Part shown: positions 36,874-46,998 of the stretch, piece after piece | Numbering within the stretch: position 1 is the first letter of the stretch | Layout: each line of letters starts with the position of its first letter | From: Bacteroidales bacterium | GTDB taxonomy: Bacteria > Bacteroidota > Bacteroidia > Bacteroidales > UBA6680 | DNA: 64,000 nt | Direction of reading: 5' to 3' | NCBI GenBank assembly: GCA_025210735.1 | Contig: JAOARD010000009.1 | Coordinates: 186,001-250,000 of the forward strand | The notes under the pieces: model-generated | What the model was told of the DNA's origin: nothing | Seen by the model: the letters and a program-made list of their open reading frames with translations, nothing else | The model's database searches: none | Program-made: the position numbers and the translations under genes

Positions 36874-37698
36874 ATGGAAAAACTGATTATTACAGCAGCA
36901 ATCTGCGGTGCAGAGGTAACCAAAGAGCATAACCCGGCAGTTCCTTATACAATTGAGGAGTGTGTACGTGAGGCAGGTCTTGCATATGAGGCAGGAGCAA
37001 GTATTATTCACCTTCATGTAAGAGAAGATGATGGTACGCCTACACAAGATAAAAACCGTTTTAAAGCAGTAATGGATGCTATCCATGCAAAATATCCTGA
37101 TGTAATCATTCAGCCTTCAACAGGTGGTGCTGTTGGAATGACAAACGATGAGCGTTTGCAGCCAACAGAGCTTAATCCGGAAATGGCTACACTAGATTGT
37201 GGTACACTTAACTTTGGTGGCGACGAGATTTTTGAGAACACAGAGAACACAATTAAGTACTTTGGAGAGAAGATGATTGAGCGTGGCATTAAGCCTGAGC
37301 TTGAGGTGTTTGATAAGTCAATGATTGACATGGCACTTCGTCTTCACAAAAAAGGATACATTAAATCGCCAATGCACTTTGATTTTGTAATGGGTGTAAA
37401 TGGTGGTATATCAGGAACACTACGCGACTTTGTTTTCCTACGCAACAGTATCCCTGCTGATGCAACATATACAGTAGCAGGAATCGGGCGTTTTGAGTTC
37501 CCATTAGCTGCTGCAGCAATTATAGATGGCGGACACGTACGTGTAGGATTTGAAGATAACACAATGCTTGCTAAAGGCGTTATGGCAAAATCAAACGGAG
37601 AACTTGTAGAGAAGGTTGTACGCCTTGCAAAAGAATTTGGACGTGAGATTGCAAACCCTGCTGAGGCAAGAGAGATATTAGGATTAAAACAGAAGTAA
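36874..37698 (+). CDS. kce: 3-keto-5-aminohexanoate cleavage enzyme
   Basis: Kce (BKACE family) condenses 3-keto-5-aminohexanoate with acetyl-CoA to give L-3-aminobutyryl-CoA and acetoacetate. The 274-residue TIM-barrel has the zinc motif IIHLHVREDDG with His46 and His48, and a late acidic residue in VRVGFEDN (Glu227) as third likely ligand. FDFVMGVNGGISG and VAGIGRFEF are family-typical segments. Normal length; 27 bp upstream of kdd. Confidence 0.95.
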   Translation: MEKLIITAAICGAEVTKEHNPAVPYTIEECVREAGLAYEAGASIIHLHVREDDGTPTQDKNRFKAVMDAIHAKYPDVIIQPSTGGAVGMTNDERLQPTELNPEMATLDCGTLNFGGDEIFENTENTIKYFGEKMIERGIKPELEVFDKSMIDMALRLHKKGYIKSPMHFDFVMGVNGGISGTLRDFVFLRNSIPADATYTVAGIGRFEFPLAAAAIIDGGHVRVGFEDNTMLAKGVMAKSNGELVEKVVRLAKEFGREIANPAEAREILGLKQK

Positions 37699-37725
37699 TT
37701 ATCATTCAGATATATTTTTAGAGTA

Positions 37726-38760
37726 ATGGAAAGAGGTAATAAATTTGGTACTCACAGAGTACTTGAGCCAAAAGGAACACTTCCGCAACCGGCACAGAAA
37801 CTGGACAACACTATGTCTATCTTCGATAACGAGATTTTAATTGATGTTAAAACTCTGAATATTGATTCAGCAAGTTTTACTCAGATTAAAGGCGCTTGCG
37901 ATGCCGATACTGCAAAAATGGAAGAGATGATTCTTTCTATTGTAGGTGAGCGCGGAAAAATGCAAAACCCTGTTACAGGTTCAGGAGGAATGTTAATTGG
38001 TGTGGTTAAAGAGATTGGACCAAACTTCCCTGATAAGAACCTTAAGGTTGGCGATACTATTGCTACACTTGTTTCGCTTAGCTTAACTCCACTTAAAATT
38101 GAGAAGATTAAAAATATTAACATCTCTAACGATCAGGTTGATGTTGATGCTCAGGCTATTCTTTTTGCTAGTGGAATATATGCTGTTCTACCGAACGATA
38201 TACCAGAGAAACTTGCTCTTGCAGCACTTGACGTAGCTGGTGCTCCTGCACAGGTTGATCGTCTTGTAAAAGAGAACGATACTGTATGTATCATTGGTGG
38301 TGGCGGAAAATCAGGTGTTCTTTGCTGTTACCAGGCTATGGAGAAAGTTGGACCAAACGGTAAAGTTATTGTTGTTGAGTACTCTGCAGAGAATGCACAG
38401 CGCATCAAAGATCTTGGTCTTGCGCATGAAGTAATTGTTGCCGATGCTACAGATGTAATGAATGTTTATAACAAAGTTACTGAGATATGTGGTGAGGACG
38501 GATGTGATGTAGTTATTAACAATGTTAATATTGCAAACACAGAGATGACATCAATTCTTATTACAAAAGACAGAGGATGTGTTTACTTCTTCTCAATGGC
38601 TACATCATTTACTAAAGCGGCTCTAGGAGCAGAGGGAGTAGGAAAAGACGTTGATATGATTGTAGGAAACGGATATGCAATTGGGCATGCTGATCTTACA
38701 CTTGAAATTATCAGAAAGTCAGAAGGAATTAGAGAGTTGTTTGAAAAATTATACGTTTAG
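37726..38760 (+). CDS. kdd: L-erythro-3,5-diaminohexanoate dehydrogenase
   Basis: Kdd oxidatively deaminates 3,5-diaminohexanoate to 3-keto-5-aminohexanoate with NAD(P)+. This 344-residue member of the zinc-alcohol-dehydrogenase-like fold lacks the usual zinc cysteines. It has a nucleotide-binding loop in TVCIIGGGGKSGVLCCYQAM and starts RGNKFGTHRVLEPKGTLPQ, typical of Kdd. It ends 4 bp before kamA. Confidence 0.94.
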   Translation: MERGNKFGTHRVLEPKGTLPQPAQKLDNTMSIFDNEILIDVKTLNIDSASFTQIKGACDADTAKMEEMILSIVGERGKMQNPVTGSGGMLIGVVKEIGPNFPDKNLKVGDTIATLVSLSLTPLKIEKIKNINISNDQVDVDAQAILFASGIYAVLPNDIPEKLALAALDVAGAPAQVDRLVKENDTVCIIGGGGKSGVLCCYQAMEKVGPNGKVIVVEYSAENAQRIKDLGLAHEVIVADATDVMNVYNKVTEICGEDGCDVVINNVNIANTEMTSILITKDRGCVYFFSMATSFTKAALGAEGVGKDVDMIVGNGYAIGHADLTLEIIRKSEGIRELFEKLYV

Positions 38761-38764
38761 GAAA

Positions 38765-40006
38765 ATGATTGATAATCGTAAAAAGTTCTTTCCGGAAGTT
38801 ACTGACGAGCAGTGGAACGACTGGAGATGGCAGGTTAGAAACCGTATTGAGACACTGGATGAACTTAAGAAGTACATCAGTCTGACAGAAGAAGAAGAAG
38901 AGGGAGTGCGTAAGTCGTTAGAGACTTTGCGTATGGCAATTACTCCATATTACCTTACACTTATTGATACTGAAAACCCTGATTGTCCTGTTCGTAAGCA
39001 GGCTATTCCTATGGGTGCTGAGGTACACAAAGCAGATGCTGATCTTCTTGATCCACTGCACGAGGATGAGGATTCACCGGTTCCTGGATTAACTCACAGA
39101 TATCCGGACAGAGTACTTTTCCTAATCACAGATATGTGTGCTATGTATTGTCGTCACTGTACACGTCGTAGATTTGCTGGTCAGTCAGATGCTTCTACGC
39201 CAGACGATAATATAGAAAAAGCAATAGAATATATAGCAAAAACACCTCAGGTAAGAGACGTTGTTCTTTCTGGTGGTGATGCACTACTTGTTGGTGACGA
39301 GAAACTTGAGTACATTATCAAGAAACTTCGTGCAATCCCTCACGTAGAGATTATACGTCTTGGATCACGTACTCCGGTTGTTCTTCCTCAGCGTATTACA
39401 GAAGATCTTGTAAATATGCTTAAGAAGTATCATCCGGTATGGGTTAATACTCACTACAACCACCCACAAGAGATGACTCCTGAAGCAGAGGTAGCACTTG
39501 CTCGCCTTGCAGACGCTGGTGTACCATTAGGAAACCAGTCTGTACTTCTTCGCGGAGTTAACGACTGTGTACACGTAATGAAGAACCTTGTTCATAAGCT
39601 TGTTAAGAACAGAGTTCGTCCTTACTATATCTATCAGTGCGATCTTTCAATGGGTCTTGAGCACTTCAGAACACCGGTTTCTAAAGGTATCGAGATAATT
39701 GAGAACCTGAGAGGTCATACTTCAGGATTTGCAGTACCAACATTTGTTGTTGATGCTCCGGGAGGAGGAGGAAAAACTCCGGTTATGCCTCAGTATGTTA
39801 TCTCACAAAGTCCTGGTAAGGTTGTTCTTAGAAACTTTGAGGGTGTTATCACTACATATACAGAGCCTGTGAACTACACAACTGAGTGTCACTGCCCTGA
39901 GTGTGATAAAACTGCTAAGCCGGAAGGTGTTGCTTCACTTCTTAAAGGAGAAAAGCTATCAATTGAGCCATCAACTTTAGCTAGAAAAGAGAGAAACAAA
40001 AAGTAA
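38765..40006 (+). CDS. kamA: Lysine 2,3-aminomutase
   Basis: This 413-residue radical SAM/PLP enzyme interconverts L-lysine and L-beta-lysine. The iron-sulfur motif C-x3-C-x2-C is in CAMYCRHCTRRRF. The SAM-site glycines are in DVVLSGGDALL, the PLP lysine lies in DAPGGGGKTPVMP, and the C-terminal zinc-type cysteines are in CHCPECDK. I chose the ATG at 38765 (MIDNRKKFFPEV), 4 bp after kdd; a longer frame would overlap kdd by 86 bp. Confidence 0.97.
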   Translation: MIDNRKKFFPEVTDEQWNDWRWQVRNRIETLDELKKYISLTEEEEEGVRKSLETLRMAITPYYLTLIDTENPDCPVRKQAIPMGAEVHKADADLLDPLHEDEDSPVPGLTHRYPDRVLFLITDMCAMYCRHCTRRRFAGQSDASTPDDNIEKAIEYIAKTPQVRDVVLSGGDALLVGDEKLEYIIKKLRAIPHVEIIRLGSRTPVVLPQRITEDLVNMLKKYHPVWVNTHYNHPQEMTPEAEVALARLADAGVPLGNQSVLLRGVNDCVHVMKNLVHKLVKNRVRPYYIYQCDLSMGLEHFRTPVSKGIEIIENLRGHTSGFAVPTFVVDAPGGGGKTPVMPQYVISQSPGKVVLRNFEGVITTYTEPVNYTTECHCPECDKTAKPEGVASLLKGEKLSIEPSTLARKERNKK

Positions 40007-40009
40007 TAT

Positions 40010-41017
40010 ATGCCTTTTGTAAAGGATATAGAGAATTATAAGAGTCTTTCGATTGTTGGACTTGAAAAGAATACCGGGAAGACAGAGTGTCTGAACTATG
40101 TGCTGTCGCGTTTAAAAGACAGCGATAGGCAGATTGCTCTGACTTCTATCGGTATCGATGGTGAAAACCGCGATCAGGTTAAGCAGACACACAAACCGGA
40201 GATTGAGGTATACGAAGGGATGATTTATGTTACCCCGGAACTGTATTACCGCAAACGAAAGCTTGTATCGGAAATACTAGATGTGAGTACGCAGCAAACC
40301 TGTTTGGGCAGGCTTGTTACAGCACGAGCAAAAAGTTCCGGCAAAGCAATGATCTCAGGTCCTGCAAATAATAAAGCTCTTAAGGAGCTGATAAACTCTT
40401 TGCATAAAAGTGGTGTTGATACAACAATTGTTGACGGGGCTCTGTCTCGTAAGAGTATTGGCTCTCCGGCAGTAACAGATGCAATGATTCTGGCAACCGG
40501 TGCAGCACTCTCTGCAAATATCCCGCAACTGGTATTTAAAACACAGTATATATATAATCTTATTAATATAGATACTGTTGAAAAAACATTAGGAGACAGG
40601 TTAATTGATATAGATAACGGAATATGGGCAATTACACCCGATAACCTTATTGTTGATCTTGGAATAACCTCTGTACTTATGATAGAGAGAGTAAAAGAGA
40701 AGCTATTTGGATACGGGACACGTTTTTTTGTAAATGGAGCTGTGACCGATAAACTGTTTGAGTTTCTGAAAAATCAGAAACAGATTAAAGAGACAGAGGT
40801 TATAGTTCGTGACTTTACAAAGATATTTGCAACACCAGAGGTCTACTACTCATACATAAAAAGAGGTGGAAAAATTAGTGTGCTACAAAAAACAAAACTA
40901 ATTGCTGTATGTATAAACCCGGTATCGCCAGATGGATATAACCTTAACTCCGACGAACTAAAACAGGCAATGGAAGAGAAACTTCAGCTACCTGTTTACG
41001 ATGTAAAAAAGATATAA
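40010..41017 (+). CDS. kamB: Lysine 5,6-aminomutase reactivase subunit KamB
   Basis: This 335-residue P-loop protein has Walker A GLEKNTGKTECLNY at 18-31 and TTIVDGALSRKSIGSP near residue 145. In lysine fermenters KamB and KamC lie between kamA and kamD and are regarded as the reactivation system that exchanges damaged cobalamin on KamDE. Sequence alone shows only a nucleotide-binding fold; the role comes from conserved context. It is separated from kamA and kamC by 3 bp and 1 bp, so translation is tightly linked. Confidence 0.88.
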   Translation: MPFVKDIENYKSLSIVGLEKNTGKTECLNYVLSRLKDSDRQIALTSIGIDGENRDQVKQTHKPEIEVYEGMIYVTPELYYRKRKLVSEILDVSTQQTCLGRLVTARAKSSGKAMISGPANNKALKELINSLHKSGVDTTIVDGALSRKSIGSPAVTDAMILATGAALSANIPQLVFKTQYIYNLINIDTVEKTLGDRLIDIDNGIWAITPDNLIVDLGITSVLMIERVKEKLFGYGTRFFVNGAVTDKLFEFLKNQKQIKETEVIVRDFTKIFATPEVYYSYIKRGGKISVLQKTKLIAVCINPVSPDGYNLNSDELKQAMEEKLQLPVYDVKKI

Positions 41018-41018
41018 T

Positions 41019-42449
41019 ATGCAATTAAAAAGTGTAATATCAGAAATTAGCGGATTGCAATTTATGGTTGAGAACCTCGACCTTAAATCGTCTGTGGGGA
41101 AAAGATTTCTGCTTGATACATACATAATGCAATCGGCAAACCAGATAAATACAGAGCTGGAGCTGGTTGAAAAAGCATTGCATATTATTAACCACAAAGA
41201 GAACAGCAGCCTTATAGATAAGCTGCAAACACGCCTGCTGCATATACGCGATATAAACGGAAGTATACGTAATGTGGGCAATGATATTATTCTTGATGAT
41301 ATTGAGCTGTTTGAGATAAAATCGTTTGCAATGATTGTGCAGGAGATTATCTCACTATGTAATAAATATGATCAGAACATAATAGATATCCCTGATCTGT
41401 CGGGTATAGTGAATGTACTAGATCCTGATAAAACAAACATTCCATCGTTCTATATATACGATTCTTATTCAGAACCTCTGGCACAACTGCGCAGAGATAT
41501 AAAGAAGCTGAAGAGCGAAGAGTTTGACGATCAGGAAGAGAAAAACCGAAAACTTGATACACTGCTAACAAAGGCAGAGAAGTTTGAGTTTGAGGTACGT
41601 GTAGATCTGTGTAAAGAGATTAAGAGAGACCACAGTAATCTTGAAAAAGCGCTTCATAATATAGCACATCTCGATATAATCATATCAAAAGCACTTCAGG
41701 CAAACAGATACGAGCTTTGCCGCCCTCAGGTATCGGAGGACGTAACCGAATATAAAGCTCTTTTTAATCCTGAGATAAAGGATAACCTGAAGAATCAACG
41801 CCGAACATATCAACCTATAGATATAAAACTGAATAAATCGGTATGTTTTATCACAGGTGCAAATATGGCGGGTAAAACAGTAATACTAAAAACCATAGCA
41901 CTTAGCCAGTACCTTACACAATTCGGATTCTTTGTGCCTGCAAAAGAGGCATCAGTAACAATTGTTGATAAGGTAATGATATCAATAGGCGATGAGCAGT
42001 CTGAACATAACGGACTATCATCATTTGCCTCAGAGATGGTTAAGATAGATAAGATGGTACAAGAGGCTCAGAAAAAGAGCAATGTACTTATATTAATAGA
42101 TGAGCTTGCACGCACAACAAACCCTGTTGAGGGTAGAGCAATTGTTAATGCCGTGGCAAATATTCTGTATGAAAACAATATCCGTAGCCTTATAACCACA
42201 CACTACAGCGGATTGAGCAGTCAATGTAGAAAATTACGAGTAAAGGGATTAGATAAAGATATTAAGGCCGGAGAGATAAACAGAGACAATATAAATAACT
42301 ATATAGACTATTCGCTGATTGAAGACGAAGTAGGAGTAACGCCTCATGAAGCACTTCGTATAGCACAAATGCTGGGAATTAATGAGCAAATTATCAGCAA
42401 AGCGCAAACGGAGTTAATGGTCATATCTGATAAGGTAACAGATAGATAG
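41019..42449 (+). CDS. kamC: Lysine 5,6-aminomutase reactivase ATPase KamC (MutS-like)
   Basis: This 476-residue protein ends in a MutS-family ABC-type ATPase: Walker A ITGANMAGKTVILKT near residue 283, signature-like NGLSSFASEM, Walker B VLILIDELARTT and the His switch in LITTHYSGL. The N-terminal 270 residues are helical and correspond to MutS core/lever helices without the DNA mismatch-recognition domain. A molecular-motor role on the cobalamin enzyme, rather than DNA repair, is inferred from the operon position. Confidence 0.88.
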   Translation: MQLKSVISEISGLQFMVENLDLKSSVGKRFLLDTYIMQSANQINTELELVEKALHIINHKENSSLIDKLQTRLLHIRDINGSIRNVGNDIILDDIELFEIKSFAMIVQEIISLCNKYDQNIIDIPDLSGIVNVLDPDKTNIPSFYIYDSYSEPLAQLRRDIKKLKSEEFDDQEEKNRKLDTLLTKAEKFEFEVRVDLCKEIKRDHSNLEKALHNIAHLDIIISKALQANRYELCRPQVSEDVTEYKALFNPEIKDNLKNQRRTYQPIDIKLNKSVCFITGANMAGKTVILKTIALSQYLTQFGFFVPAKEASVTIVDKVMISIGDEQSEHNGLSSFASEMVKIDKMVQEAQKKSNVLILIDELARTTNPVEGRAIVNAVANILYENNIRSLITTHYSGLSSQCRKLRVKGLDKDIKAGEINRDNINNYIDYSLIEDEVGVTPHEALRIAQMLGINEQIISKAQTELMVISDKVTDR

Positions 42450-42474
42450 AGGAAATTAATTAAAGATTAATAAG

Positions 42475-44034
42475 ATGCAAAGTAGTAAGTTAGGACTTGA
42501 TTTTGAGAAAGTTGGTTACGCTAAAAAGGTATCTGAGAAGATTGCCAACAACGTACAGACGTTTGTAGATAATTACACTACTGTAGCTGTTGAGCGTACC
42601 TTGTGCCGACTTCTGGGAATTGACGGAGTGGATGCTAATGGTGTGCCATTGCCAAACGTTGTTATCGATGAGCTTAAGGACAAAGGTGTACTTAGCGAGG
42701 GAGTAATGTTCTTTCTGGGTAATGCTGTAATTGAGACAGGACTTAATCCGCAGCAAATTGCAGAGAAAGTAGCAACAGGTGAGCTAGATATCACTAAACT
42801 ACCTGTACACAAAGGTGAGGAGATACAAAAGGCAATTAAGCCATTTGTTGATCAGAGTGTAGAGAAGATAAAGAACCGTACTGCAAAGCGCGACAACTAT
42901 CTTAACACAATTGGCGAAGGAGCTAAGCCATACCTGTATGTTATTGTAGCAACAGGAAATATCTACGAAGATGTTGTACAGGCAGAAGCAGCTGCACGTC
43001 AGGGAGCAGATATTATTGCAGTAATCCGTACTACCGGACAGAGTTTGCTAGACTTTGTACCATACGGAGCAACAACAGAAGGTTTTGGTGGTACTGTGGC
43101 AACACAGGAGAACTTTAAGATAATGCGTACAGCACTTGATAAAGTAGGTGAAGAAGAGGGACGTTATATCCGTCTGTGTAACTACTGTTCAGGACTATGT
43201 ATGCCGGAGATTGCAGCTATGGGTGCACTTGAAGGACTTGATGTGATGCTTAACGATGCCCTTTACGGTATCCTTTTCCGCGATATCAACATGCAACGTA
43301 CAATTGTTGACCAGTACTTCTCACGTGTACTTAACGGATTTGCAGGGGTTATTATTAACACCGGAGAGGATAACTACCTTACAACTGCCGATGCATTTCA
43401 GGAAGCACACACAGTACTTGCATCAGATTTTATTAACGAGCAACTTGCAATTGTTGCAGGTCTTCCTGAAGAGCAGATGGGACTTGGACACGCATTTGAG
43501 ATGGACCCGGATCTTGAGAACGGATTCCTTTATGAGTTAGCTCAGGCTCAAATGACAAGAGAGATCTTCCCAAAGGCTCCTCTTAAATATATGCCTCCTA
43601 CAAAATTCATGACTGGTAACATCTTTAAAGGTCATGTACAGGATGCACTTTTTAATCAAATTGCAATATGGACAGGTCAGGGACTACAGCTTCTTGGTAT
43701 GCTTACAGAGGCTATTCATACCCCTTTCATGTCAGACAGATACCTGTCTATCGAGAATGCTAAATATATCTTCAATAACATGAAGAGTATTGGCGACGAG
43801 ATGGAATTTAAAGAGGGTGGTCTGATAAGAACAAGAGCACAAAAAGTACTTAACGATGCTATTGAACTTCTTGAGAAGATTGATAAAGAAGGACTATTTA
43901 CAGCTCTTGAAAAAGGAATCTTTGCTGATATCAAACGTCCGTTAGATGGAGGTAAAGGCCTTGATGGTGTGGTTGAAAAAGGAACAAACTACTTCAACCC
44001 ATTTATTGCAATTATGAATAAAAACTTAAAATAA
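42475..44034 (+). CDS. kamD: Lysine 5,6-aminomutase alpha subunit
   Basis: This 519-residue TIM-barrel subunit of the adenosylcobalamin- and PLP-dependent enzyme moves the epsilon amino group of beta-lysine (or D-lysine) to C5. Typical segments are KLGLDFEKVGYAKKVSEKI at the start, DIIAVIRTTGQSLLDFVPYG, and RYIRLCNYCSGLCMPEIA. The family length is about 515. It works as a heterodimer with KamE directly downstream. Confidence 0.96.
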   Translation: MQSSKLGLDFEKVGYAKKVSEKIANNVQTFVDNYTTVAVERTLCRLLGIDGVDANGVPLPNVVIDELKDKGVLSEGVMFFLGNAVIETGLNPQQIAEKVATGELDITKLPVHKGEEIQKAIKPFVDQSVEKIKNRTAKRDNYLNTIGEGAKPYLYVIVATGNIYEDVVQAEAAARQGADIIAVIRTTGQSLLDFVPYGATTEGFGGTVATQENFKIMRTALDKVGEEEGRYIRLCNYCSGLCMPEIAAMGALEGLDVMLNDALYGILFRDINMQRTIVDQYFSRVLNGFAGVIINTGEDNYLTTADAFQEAHTVLASDFINEQLAIVAGLPEEQMGLGHAFEMDPDLENGFLYELAQAQMTREIFPKAPLKYMPPTKFMTGNIFKGHVQDALFNQIAIWTGQGLQLLGMLTEAIHTPFMSDRYLSIENAKYIFNNMKSIGDEMEFKEGGLIRTRAQKVLNDAIELLEKIDKEGLFTALEKGIFADIKRPLDGGKGLDGVVEKGTNYFNPFIAIMNKNLK

Positions 44035-44092
44035 TATCTGCCTTGCAGAGTAACTATCTGCTGGAGATTAAAAAATTAAAGGAGACTGTAAT

Positions 44093-44884
44093 ATGAGCGG
44101 AGGACTTTATTCAACTGACTCAAACGATTTTGATAAGACGTTAGATCTTACTAAGATAAAGCCATATGGCGATACCATGAACGATGGTAAAACACAGGTT
44201 AGTTTCACCCTTCCTGTACCAAAAGGTGAAGAGGCAATTGAGGCTGCAAAGCAGATGATGAAAAAAATGGGATTCGAGAACCCTCAGGTTGTATTTGTAC
44301 AGGAACTGATGGAAGGATTTACATTCTTTAACTGCTACGGAAACTCAATACATACTGTTGACTATACAAACATTCATGTTCCAAAGGTAGAGTCTACTAC
44401 AATGGATATGCATGAGACAGATGACTACATAAAAGAGAACATCGGACGTCCTGTAGTAGTTGTAGGAGCAAGTACAGGAACTGATGCTCACACTGTAGGT
44501 ATTGATGCTATTATGAACATGAAAGGTTTTGCCGGACACTACGGACTTGAGCGCTATGAGATGTTTGAGGCTCTTAACATGGGTAGTCAGGTGCCAAATG
44601 AGGAGTTTATAGCTAAAGCAATTGAGCTTAATGCCGATGTACTTCTTGTTTCGCAAACAGTTACACAGAAAGATGTTCATATTAAAAACCTTACAGAGTT
44701 GGTAGAGCTTCTTGAGGCTGAAGGGCTGAGAGATAAAGTAATACTTATCTGTGGTGGACCACGTATCTCGCATGAACTTGCTAAAGAGCTTGGTTACGAT
44801 GCAGGTTTTGGAATGAACAAATATGCTGACGATGTTGCATCATATGCAGCACAAGAGCTTGACAGAAGATTAAACTCTAAGTAA
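44093..44884 (+). CDS. kamE: Lysine 5,6-aminomutase beta subunit
   Basis: This 263-residue subunit carries the Rossmann cobalamin domain. The base-off/His-on motif D-x-H-x-x-G is at 131-136 (TDAHTVG, His133 as lower cobalt ligand). Lys144 in MNMKGF sits 11 residues later, at the position of the PLP Schiff-base lysine in the Clostridium enzyme. ICGGPRISHELAKELG is the late Rossmann loop. Located 58 bp after kamD. Confidence 0.96.
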   Translation: MSGGLYSTDSNDFDKTLDLTKIKPYGDTMNDGKTQVSFTLPVPKGEEAIEAAKQMMKKMGFENPQVVFVQELMEGFTFFNCYGNSIHTVDYTNIHVPKVESTTMDMHETDDYIKENIGRPVVVVGASTGTDAHTVGIDAIMNMKGFAGHYGLERYEMFEALNMGSQVPNEEFIAKAIELNADVLLVSQTVTQKDVHIKNLTELVELLEAEGLRDKVILICGGPRISHELAKELGYDAGFGMNKYADDVASYAAQELDRRLNSK

Positions 44885-44940
44885 TCTGTTTGTGAGCTGC
44901 TCTAACTAAATTGATAAATAAGATTAAAAGAAATACTCAA

Positions 44941-45603
44941 ATGGATAAGAAAGAAATAAGAGAGATTATTGCTAAAAGATCAGCCCTGGAGCTAAAAGAT
45001 GGTGATGTGGTTAATCTGGGTATCGGATTACCTACAATTATCCCTAACTATGTGCCGGAAAATATCAGAGTGGTTCTTCAGAGTGAGAACGGACTACTTG
45101 GTATGGGACCAGCACCTGCTGAAGGTGAGGAGAATCCTGACTTTGTTAATGCAGGTGGTGGATACATTACACATAAAGATGGTGCAAGTAGTTTTGATAG
45201 CTCTATGTCGTTCAGTGTTATCAGAGGCGGACACGTTGATGTTACCATTCTTGGTGCACTTCAGGTTGACGAAAAAGGTAACCTTGCAAACTGGATGATT
45301 CCGGGAAAGAAAACTCCTGGTATGGGTGGTGCAATGGATCTTCTTGTTGGAGCCAAAAGAGTTATTCTTGCTATGGAGCACACAGCAAAAGGTAATCATA
45401 AAATCATGACAGAGTGTAACCTGCCATTAACAGCTGCCGGACAAGTAAATATGATAATTACTGAGATGGGTGTTATGGAGATTACACCTGAAGGAATTGT
45501 CCTTACAGAGATAAATCCTCTGTTCACAGTAGAGCAGGTTCAGGAAGCTACAAATGCAAAGCTTATTGTATCTGATAATCTGATTGAGATGCGTAAGGCA
45601 TAA
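44941..45603 (+). CDS. atoA: CoA-transferase subunit B (butyrate/acetoacetate type)
   Basis: This 220-residue beta subunit of a family I CoA-transferase has the catalytic glutamate in LQSENGLLGMGP, near residue 52. GGHVDVTILGALQVDEKGN and MGGAMDLLVGAKRVI are family-typical. It pairs with the subunit at 35805. The ATG at 44941 (MDKKEIREIIAKR) is preferred over an upstream TTG at 44911. Confidence 0.93.
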   Translation: MDKKEIREIIAKRSALELKDGDVVNLGIGLPTIIPNYVPENIRVVLQSENGLLGMGPAPAEGEENPDFVNAGGGYITHKDGASSFDSSMSFSVIRGGHVDVTILGALQVDEKGNLANWMIPGKKTPGMGGAMDLLVGAKRVILAMEHTAKGNHKIMTECNLPLTAAGQVNMIITEMGVMEITPEGIVLTEINPLFTVEQVQEATNAKLIVSDNLIEMRKA

Positions 45604-45611
45604 ATAATATT

Positions 45612-45649
45612 TTACAGGAGCTGTTACTCAACATAAATAGCTCCTGTAA
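45612..45649 (+). other. Perfect hairpin between atoA and bcd
   Basis: TTACAGGAGCT at 45612-45622 pairs perfectly with 45639-45649. No T-run follows. It may be a processing or stability element dividing the 13-gene cluster into two expression segments. The 220-bp gap shows no exact TAnnTTTG. Confidence 0.6.
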
Positions 45650-45824
45650 TACACAATCAACAGGGTTTTTTAGTGTAAAAAGGTGAATCAGATATATGGT
45701 TCATAGCTACCTTACACTCTAAATTCTGACAGGAATGAGAGAAATAAAATAAAAAATAATACTTATGATATGTTCTGTAGATTCAGGTCATTGCGGAACA
45801 TCTATCGGTTAATACAACAGAGGT

Positions 45825-46964
45825 ATGAATTTTAGCTTAACAAAAGAACAAATGTTATTTCAGCAGATGATTAAGGAGTTTGCTGAAAACGAGGTAAAGC
45901 CTTTAGCTGCTGAGATAGATGAGCAGGAGCGCTTTCCTGTTGAGACTGTTGAGAAAATGGCAAAGATTGGTATTATGGGAATTCCAATACCAAAGAAGTA
46001 TGGTGGAGCAGGTGGCGACAACCTGATGTACTCTATTGCTGTTGAAGAACTTTCGGCAGCTTGTGCTACAACTGGTGTTGTTGTTTCAGCTCATACATCA
46101 CTTTGTGCTGCGCCAATTCTTGAGCATGGTACTGAAGAGCAGAAGATGAAATATCTTCCTAAGCTTGCTTCAGGTGAGTGGGTAGGTGCATTTGGTCTTA
46201 CAGAGCCAAACGCCGGTACTGATGCTGCAGGACAGCAGACTACAGCTGTTGAGGATGGAGATAACTACATTCTTAACGGAAGTAAGATTTTTATTACAAA
46301 TGCTGAGTATGGTCATGTATATGTAGTAATGGCAATGACCGACAAATCGCAAGGTACACGTGGTATTACTGCATTTATTGTAGAGAAAGATACTCCGGGA
46401 TTCTCAATTGGTAAAAAAGAGAAGAAGATGGGTATCAGAGGATCTGCTACATGTGAGCTTATCTTTGAAAACTGTGTGATACCAAAAGAGAACATGCTGG
46501 GTAAAATTGGTAAAGGGTTTGGTATAGCAATGAAAACGCTTGATGGCGGACGTATTGGTATTGCTGCTCAGGCTCTGGGTATAGCACAGGGTGCAATTGA
46601 TGCAACAGTTGGATATGTTAAAGAGAGAAAGCAGTTCGGACGTCCTATCTCAGGATTCCAGAACACTCAGTTCCAGCTTGCTGATATGAACACAAAAACT
46701 GAGGCTGCAAGAATGTTAGTTCGTAAGGCTGCATTTAAGAAAGATCAGAAAGTTCCTTACTCTGTTGATGCTGCAATGGCTAAGCTTTATGCTGCCGAAA
46801 CAGCTATGGAGGTTACAAATAAAGCAGTTCAGCTTCACGGTGGATACGGTTACACAAGAGAATATCCTGTTGAGCGTATGATGCGTGATGCTAAAATTAC
46901 TGAGATATATGAGGGTACATCAGAGGTACAACGTATGGTTATCTCTGCCAATATGCTTAAGTAA
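45825..46964 (+). CDS. bcd: Butyryl-CoA dehydrogenase (short-chain acyl-CoA dehydrogenase)
   Basis: This 379-residue FAD enzyme reduces crotonyl-CoA to butyryl-CoA. Motifs are AFGLTEPNAGTDAAG (FAD/substrate), FITNAEYGHVYVV, and the catalytic base region ITEIYEGTSEVQRM with Glu. It is followed by etfB and etfA, the pattern of an electron-bifurcating Bcd-Etf complex. Whether bifurcation to ferredoxin occurs here cannot be decided from sequence. Confidence 0.95.
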   Translation: MNFSLTKEQMLFQQMIKEFAENEVKPLAAEIDEQERFPVETVEKMAKIGIMGIPIPKKYGGAGGDNLMYSIAVEELSAACATTGVVVSAHTSLCAAPILEHGTEEQKMKYLPKLASGEWVGAFGLTEPNAGTDAAGQQTTAVEDGDNYILNGSKIFITNAEYGHVYVVMAMTDKSQGTRGITAFIVEKDTPGFSIGKKEKKMGIRGSATCELIFENCVIPKENMLGKIGKGFGIAMKTLDGGRIGIAAQALGIAQGAIDATVGYVKERKQFGRPISGFQNTQFQLADMNTKTEAARMLVRKAAFKKDQKVPYSVDAAMAKLYAAETAMEVTNKAVQLHGGYGYTREYPVERMMRDAKITEIYEGTSEVQRMVISANMLK

Positions 46965-46998
46965 TAACCAATCTTACAAATAAAAAAATATTAGACAG

